Below are positions 58,500 through 64,000 of a stretch of 64,000 nt of DNA, piece after piece. Positions within the stretch are counted from its first letter, which is position 1; every line of letters begins with the position of its first letter. Source of the DNA: Euborellia annulipes (lineage: Eukaryota; Arthropoda; Insecta; Dermaptera; Anisolabididae); NCBI GenBank assembly GCA_023213315.1, contig JAKCPI010001928.1, positions 1 through 64,000 on the forward strand, written 5' to 3'. The notes beneath the pieces were generated by a model, which had not been told where the DNA came from, did not search any database, and was given only the letters and a program-made list of their open reading frames with translations. The position numbers and the translations under genes are program-made.

Positions 58500-58865
58500 A
58501 AGAGACAAGCGAGTGTGACGTCAGCAGTTAGTATTAGGGGAAGGGGGATGTCTGAGTAGTGAGTGAGATAGAGAGAAAAGGGAAAGGGAAAAGGGTTTCA
58601 TTCGAGTTTCTATATTTGTGGTAGCTGCTGCCTGCGACTGTAGCAGCAGCTTTCCGTACCGTTGTGTACTCCCATCCCCCCTTTCTCTCACAAAGGGGAT
58701 GGGATATGATTCCCTTCTCTCTCTCTCTCTGTAAGTGCAAACGAGAGAAAGAGAGGGAGAGAGATGGATGAGAAATAAGGATGTGTCAGCTAAACAGAAC
58801 ACGCCTCTCACAAGTCCCAACTAGCACTTAGATAAGCGTTACTCTCTCACACAAGTATACACACC
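58500..58865. promoter_or_regulatory. GA-rich island with CRE site, possible promoter
   Basis: Contains a perfect TGACGTCA (58516-58523), GAGA repeats, and a palindromic GTAGCTGCTGCC/GGCAGCAGCTAC-like patch (58619-58650). It lies upstream of the candidate exon at 54377 on the minus strand. The frame 58521-58820 is probably accidental. Inference only. Confidence 0.3.
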
Positions 58866-58971
58866 CACCAATACATTTAGACAAGAGTTGGTTGCAAATA
58901 ACAAACAATTCAGATATATACTAAGATAATAAAATTTTGAAAAATATGAATATAAAGGGAAAGTTTAGAAA

Positions 58972-59630
58972 AAAATCTGGTGTGACTGTCGCACAGCACA
59001 CAACTTTCTCTTAACTTCGGTAATCGAAAGTTGTGTTCTGTGCTTGTCACACCAGATTTTTTGTGTCGACATGTATTTATTCCGCCGATATATTAGAATT
59101 CAAGATGTAAAATTTATAAACATGGGAAAATATTTATATTTAGTTACCATGGCAACCATTTCTCCTATCTTTTCTATGAAATAGAAGAGTAAAGTGGTCT
59201 TCAGAAGATTTCAATGGCAAAATGAGAATATAGGCCTACATTTTAAAGAGCAACTAAAAAATAATTGATTTTTGAATTTTAAAAAAAATCGTTAGAGGGA
59301 ATTTTGAGAAAATCGAAAAAAAAAAAAAAAAAAACAGAAAAAGTACATAAAAAGTACTAGTACTCTTTGGCCGATTTTGATTAAAAGCTTATTTTCACGC
59401 TCCCGGGGGGTGTTTAACTTAAATATAAAATTTCAGCCTCATAGTTTAATTCCTTCATGCTTTAAAGTGAACACAGACACACAGACAGACCATGTCGCGA
59501 AAACCACTTTTTGGATTCAGGGGACCTCAAAACGTGAAGATCCATCAAAATCTCGACATCGAATTTTTGACATGAAACCAATACTTCCTCTCTCTATATA
59601 TTAACATATATATAGAGGTAAGAGAAAGTA
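58972..59630 (-). repeat. Two-hairpin element, full-length copy
   Basis: Right-end hairpin at 58972-59058, central ACTAGTACT at 59355, left-end hairpin at 59585-59630 with TATATATTAACATATATATA. A poly-A run of about 18 at 59318. Confidence 0.9.
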
Positions 59631-62000
59631 AAAAATAAAATAGAAAATTCAAGATTTAAAATATAAAGTTTCTCACACTTAAATTCCCACTAACTGCCTG
59701 GATTTGTACGAATTTTTTGGTAAACCTTCATTTTAATTAATAATATAAATCCCATAATAAAACGGAATGTATTTAACGAAAGGATGGTGGTGGTGGTAAT
59801 ATATCGGTATGAGAATAGATGTTAGCAAGTTGCTAGGCAATGAGAAAAATAACTTTTTAGTATTTTCTCAGAATATTTCGAAGGCATTTAATAATATTTT
59901 TTTCAACAGTGGCCTACTGGTAATAAGAAAACACTAAAAAGTTAAATTTTTCTCCTGCGGATTTGGCTCGTTTGAAGGCGACCAGAGTCGGGCTCGCGTA
60001 CTTAAGTACGGCGTGTATGCAGCGCTTTAGAGTCCTTAAAAGATAACTAATATTTTTTAACGATCCATAATCACATTTATTTGTACCAACTAATTAATAT
60101 CCAGTTTATTTAAATAAATTCATCGGAGTACTTGGGGACCGAACTCACGCTTCTTGGCTTTTGAGGTTCTTAATATTGATATTTGTCACTATCTTGGATT
60201 TTGATATCCATTTCTTTGAAAACTTTCCTATATTCAATTTTTTTTTTATTTTTCAAATTTGTATTTCAACCTACCCCTCGCTTTAACAATTATTTAAGAT
60301 CCTATCCTAGTTCATCAATTAATTAATAATTACCTTTCCTTGCTAGATCTAAAATTCCCTTCAAAAATATGATTGGTCACAAAAAAAAGACACCTGGGAT
60401 TTATACATATCCCAATTTGTAATCGGTTGACAAAAAAATTTGAAAGCTATGTGTTTATTTACTGTAAATAAAAAGAGAAGATTTACATTTAAACTAACAC
60501 CCTCTCAAGTGAATATAGAATATGTTTGTGACTGAAGGGAAATAAGTAGGCATATGAATGGGGTTGGGGGGTAAGTGGAGTGAGAGAGTGTATGGGCCAA
60601 GGGGTTGCAATTGATTTTGGCCAACGGTAACGCCCTTCCGCCCTCTTTCTCTCTCACCCCATCCCTTTTCTCTCTTCTATATTGCAGCTTCTCTCTTTAT
60701 CTACATTAACGCCCCCTTTGAGAAGGGACAAAGATAAAGAGAGATGAGAGTGGGGGGTGGGTGGGGTGGGGGAGCTACTAACTCAAAGGACAAGGGACTT
60801 TTTAAATAAAATATTTTTTTTTTTTTAGCTACTTAAATTCCATCAGGTGTGTGTTTTTTTTGTCCGAAATCAAATATTTTTTTTATTCTTCCCCCCTTGA
60901 CGCGCTTTTATTATTATTACTGTCCCTCGCGTTGTCTCTTTAAATATGTTACCTGAATTTAAATGAAATATTCCGGCGGTGGTTAAAATTTAACTATATT
61001 CATCATACTAACTTAAAAAAAGAGTTTAAATTTTTTAAATATTCCCCATTATGGTCTACTTTTGAATTAGTATAATAGGTAAAAATAGGGTGGCGTAATC
61101 ATAAAAGGTAATTCATACATCTTTTTATTAATATTATTTTTGAAATTTTAAATTAGTGTGGCACATTACCCAAAAGTAAAATTCTTTAAAATTTTATTTA
61201 GAGTGAAAAATAATTGGATAACATTTTAAATTTAATTTCCCAAGTGATGATAAAACTCTAAATAGGATTCTATATTATCATCTAAAAATAATTTTTTTAA
61301 AAGTCCCGTCGTTTGCATTTAAGTTTCGTTTCAAGTTTCAATAATTTTTTTTTTTGTTAATTTAAAGAATGTCTGGTCCCTTGTACGAGTAGTAATTATT
61401 TTATTATTTTAGTCGTCCAGAGAGTTGGTTAGTAACTTAACATTAGTGTAAGGTGTGAGATCAGATAAGGAAGAGAGCTCCCGGAGTTCGACGGCAAAGT
61501 TATAAAAAAACGATGGGAGCAAGGCCGTTAAGTATAGTATCGAATTCAAAGAAAAAAAAGACAAATTTTCAGCATAATTTTATATATAATACATATCCCT
61601 ATCCATAAATGTAAGGCTATTGGGGGGAAATTAGTCTTTAGGGATTCATTAATATTATTAATGCCAAGTTGAGCAAAATTTAGACAGTTCCAGATGTCAA
61701 GTTTACTCTGCAGTTTGATATCCATTCAATCCATCTCAAAATAGAAATATCTTTTTAACATAGACTTTGCAGGTATATGTTATAATTAAATTTAATTTCA
61801 AATGATTTTTATATTTTATTTTTAATTTCATGTAAATGACTCTAGACCGGGAAATGTTCACTTGCTGTTCTAATATAGTTCCAGTCGCATAGTTGGTTGT
61901 TGAATGGCTCTTGTTTATCGCACTTTTTTATAACGATGCAAAATTTGTACAAACATGTATGATATTAATATACAGTTCCACACCAACTGTACTTATTTTT
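59631..62000. other. AT-rich intronic or intergenic sequence
   Basis: Contains CTCTTT/AAAGAG low-complexity islands at 60535-60780, including an inverted pair around TATCTACATTAACGCC. A SINE fragment lies at 60115-60160. No exon seen. Confidence 0.5.
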
Positions 62001-62011
62001 GACAATTCTGC

Positions 62012-62055
62012 TTGCGCTGAAGATGAGTGCGACTAGCGCTCGAAACGTCGGCGAC
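62012..62055 (+). ncRNA. Hammerhead-like motif
   Basis: TTGCG, CTGAAGA (exact), extra T, stem GAGTGC/GCGCTC of 6 bp, GAAA (exact), CGTC, GGCGA. Stem I pairs over four bases beyond one G-G mismatch next to the core. Its flanks share nothing with the 36 kb or 46 kb elements. Confidence 0.45.
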
Positions 62056-62199
62056 AGAATATAACGTTTTTTATTTTTACTTGGCTGCTGTGTCCCGGGA
62101 AGGCTCCCGTCCTTTCCTAATTGAATATCTACAGCCATCAAACTCAACAAATTATAAATAAATAAATAAATATGAATTAGATTCATTTAAATTGTCCAC

Positions 62200-62620
62200 C
62201 TGAATTCTATTTCAAGGGAGTAGAGCGAAATGGGGATAGGGGTTCAAAAAGGGATGCAGCCAAAATATCCTAGGGGATCTGCTAAAGAGAGAGTTGGTTC
62301 TGGTTGTTGTTGCTTTCATCCATTGCAAAATCATTACGATTCAATGACGATGAAAATAAAAGCCTCACTGTTGTTGTTGTTGTTGTTGTATGTCGGAGTG
62401 TGTGTATGTATGCGTGTGTGTGTGTGTGGTGAGTTTGGTTTTAGCTGGTTGTCTCGTTGTAAGCTTTGGAATATCGAACGCATTTCGCATTTAAAAGTGC
62501 ATTAGTTGCTACTGCACACAAACCAAATGCAACTGGAAAGCCCTCCGAAATGGAGAGAGAGGGGAGAGAGAGAGAGAGAGAGAAGTTCAATTGATTCCCT
62601 CGGTGTTTTATTATAAATAT
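62200..62620. other. Mixed-composition block with GTT and GA repeats
   Basis: (GTT)n at 62370-62390, (GT)n at 62412-62427, GA repeats at 62553-62583. The rest is unique. Open frames 62230-62505 (plus) and 62441-62626 (minus) show no known domain. Possibly regulatory or 5' untranslated sequence. Confidence 0.3.
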
Positions 62621-63184
62621 TAACATTATTCATTCAATAAATATTTATATTCAATAAAAAAAATCAGGAGGTATTTTATTTAGATTTTTTTTTTATTATA
62701 AATATTTATTAAGTTAATAATAAATACGGAATAATAAAAATAGTAGACAGACCTTTCCTAATATTTATAGAAATTCATATAGGAGTGAACTAGAATTATA
62801 TTTTAAAATTTTATAAAAATATTAACGTAATAAAAGCAATATTTATTTTGAGTATTGTTGAAATGTATAGGCAATTCTACAAAACAAGAGGGGTCACTCG
62901 TAAGAAGAAACAGAGCACAAAAAGGGGAGATGAATTTGAAATAATGTAAAAATATGGAAGAAATTTTAAGAGAAAATAAAAGACAAGGGCGGCGAACTCC
63001 AAGAAATCAGCGAGTGGAAAGTCTCATCGATAATATTAAAAATAAAATATAGGGTAAGAGAAAGTAAAATATAATACTTTAAAATCCCAAAATATTAGGC
63101 CTTCTTGGCAAACATATGGGTTACTTAAGGATGGAGATAAAAATAGAATATTTACTCTATTAGCCAATATCATGAAAATATTAT

Positions 63185-63262
63185 CTGGAAAAAATCCGCG
63201 AACCCGCATCCCTTGGAACAAATGGCCAGCACGCTTCCACTACCCCAAGGCCCGAGGGCGTA
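63185..63262 (-). repeat. tRNA-derived SINE head
   Basis: Minus strand: CCTCGGGCCTTGGGGTAGTG, GCGTGCTGGCC, AAGGGATGCGGGTTCGCGG (B-box-like). Related to the SINE at 14870. Confidence 0.5.
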
Positions 63263-63573
63263 TCTACTAGTTTATTATTAAAAGTACAATTCCCTTATAT
63301 CAGTACCGGTACAAGAAATTGATTGCAAAAACTCATTTTTTGGAAAATATAATTAGGCGGTCCAATTTATGGATGTTCGAATTGTTAGATCTTTATCTAA
63401 CTGCAAGAATTCTCATTGAAACTTTTTACCTAATAAATAAATAAATAATCAAAAAAAAAGAGTTGCTCGGCTCTAGATATTAGCCATCTAACTGTAGAAA
63501 CCTATATGAGAGACGAACACTTAATTGAAAAAAGTTATAAATTAAATAAAAAACGAGTAAAATAAAAACTTAC

Positions 63574-63615
63574 AGATATAAGGCAGGTGTCTATAAAGTA
63601 AATGCGGCACTATAC
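63574..63615 (-). other. Possible 42-nt exon with strong splice sites
   Basis: Minus strand: GTGTTTTTGTTTGTTACAG before and ATCT-GTAAGT after, both near consensus. Only one frame is open (IVPHLLYRHLPYI). It cannot join the 54377 exon in a coding phase, so it would be a 5' untranslated exon or belong to another transcript, if real. Confidence 0.3.
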
Positions 63616-63741
63616 CTGTAACAAACAAAAACACAATATTAGTTCAATGACAATAATTTTTTCTCTTACTTCATTTTTAATCCTTTCCCTTGGCTGAAAG
63701 GGGATGTGATAGGGCCGGAAGTAGCCAGAGTAAAAATGATT

Positions 63742-64000
63742 AAAAATGATCGAGGGATCCAGCTAGTCTGCATAGTGAACCTTTAGAGACACACAGGGAT
63801 ATACCGTGTATATTATACAAGCCCGCACCAGGGACACACAGGGATCCACACGCCCGCACCAGGGACACACACACAGTAAATCCAAAGTGAGCAGAAGAAA
63901 AATGTGTCCCTGGTGCGGGGGTGTGTAATACACTGAATATCCTCTAAAGGTTCACTATGCAGACTAGCTACGGACGTGGGGATCCCTCGATCATTTTTAA
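63742..64000. mobile_element. Foldback element at the window end
   Basis: AAAATGATCGAGGGATCC then CTAGTCTGCATAGTGAACCT (63744-63788) returns inverted at 63952-63998. Inside, CCCGCACCAGGGACACACA occurs twice directly (63824, 63852) and once inverted (63905). The right arm may continue beyond the window. Confidence 0.75.

Noticed and set aside
58521..58820. 99-codon minus-strand frame
   Set aside because: Built from GA/CT repeats; no domain recognised. Kept only as a possible regulatory island.
63051..63066. Another two-hairpin element
   Set aside because: Only the terminal phrase GGTAAGAGAAAGTA is present; too short to call.

Overview
The window is nuclear DNA of an animal, very AT-rich, with long introns, many microsatellites and several transposon families. 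The conserved protein and its intron-exon layout show a bilaterian. An invertebrate, perhaps an arthropod, fits best, but nothing fixes the species.

Main gene. The minus strand carries most of a NOL4/NOL4L-like gene. Six exons join in phase: 35078-34924, 31897-31748, 29204-28998, 26943-26821, 25206-24897 (or 24882) and 22992-22655 (stop codon). A seventh candidate exon at 54377-54314 fits in phase behind a 19 kb intron. The true start was not found and probably lies beyond position 64000. Diagnostic parts are the NOL4 core in exon 29204-28998, a PTDLSMK motif (CtBP-type PxDLS) and the C-terminal [17 protein letters not shown] helix. Downstream on the same strand is a small single-exon four-TM (MARVEL-like) gene at 16217-15801. 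A complete tRNA-Ala(AGC) lies on the minus strand at 37020-36948, inside the long NOL4 intron.

Regions. 1-13130 is dominated by a large inverted duplication (1-3176 against 9474-11668) of a unit built of exon-like blocks with good splice sites. One arm is broken by an RTE-type LINE with 15-bp target duplications. The outer part of the right arm is also tandemly duplicated. 13-22 kb holds a TIR element flanked by 21-bp repeats, the four-TM gene, a LINE 3' fragment, SINEs and a G-rich minisatellite. 22.6-35.1 kb is the body of the NOL4-like gene, its introns filled with MITEs and foldback elements. 35-64 kb is the presumed long 5' intron. It holds at least ten copies of a roughly 650-bp non-coding element with a hairpin at each end, plus hAT-like and mariner-like MITEs, GA-rich islands and several non-repetitive blocks that may be regulatory.

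Most interesting signals: (1) about eleven copies of a short motif matching the hammerhead ribozyme core, with covarying flanking stems, mostly in Penelope-like foldback repeats; (2) the two-hairpin element family; (3) the inverted and tandem array of exon-like units near a possible NOL4-domain exon; (4) a GC-rich nested palindrome directly upstream of a TATA box at 5880-6040. All calls were made by eye; no database or folding program was used.
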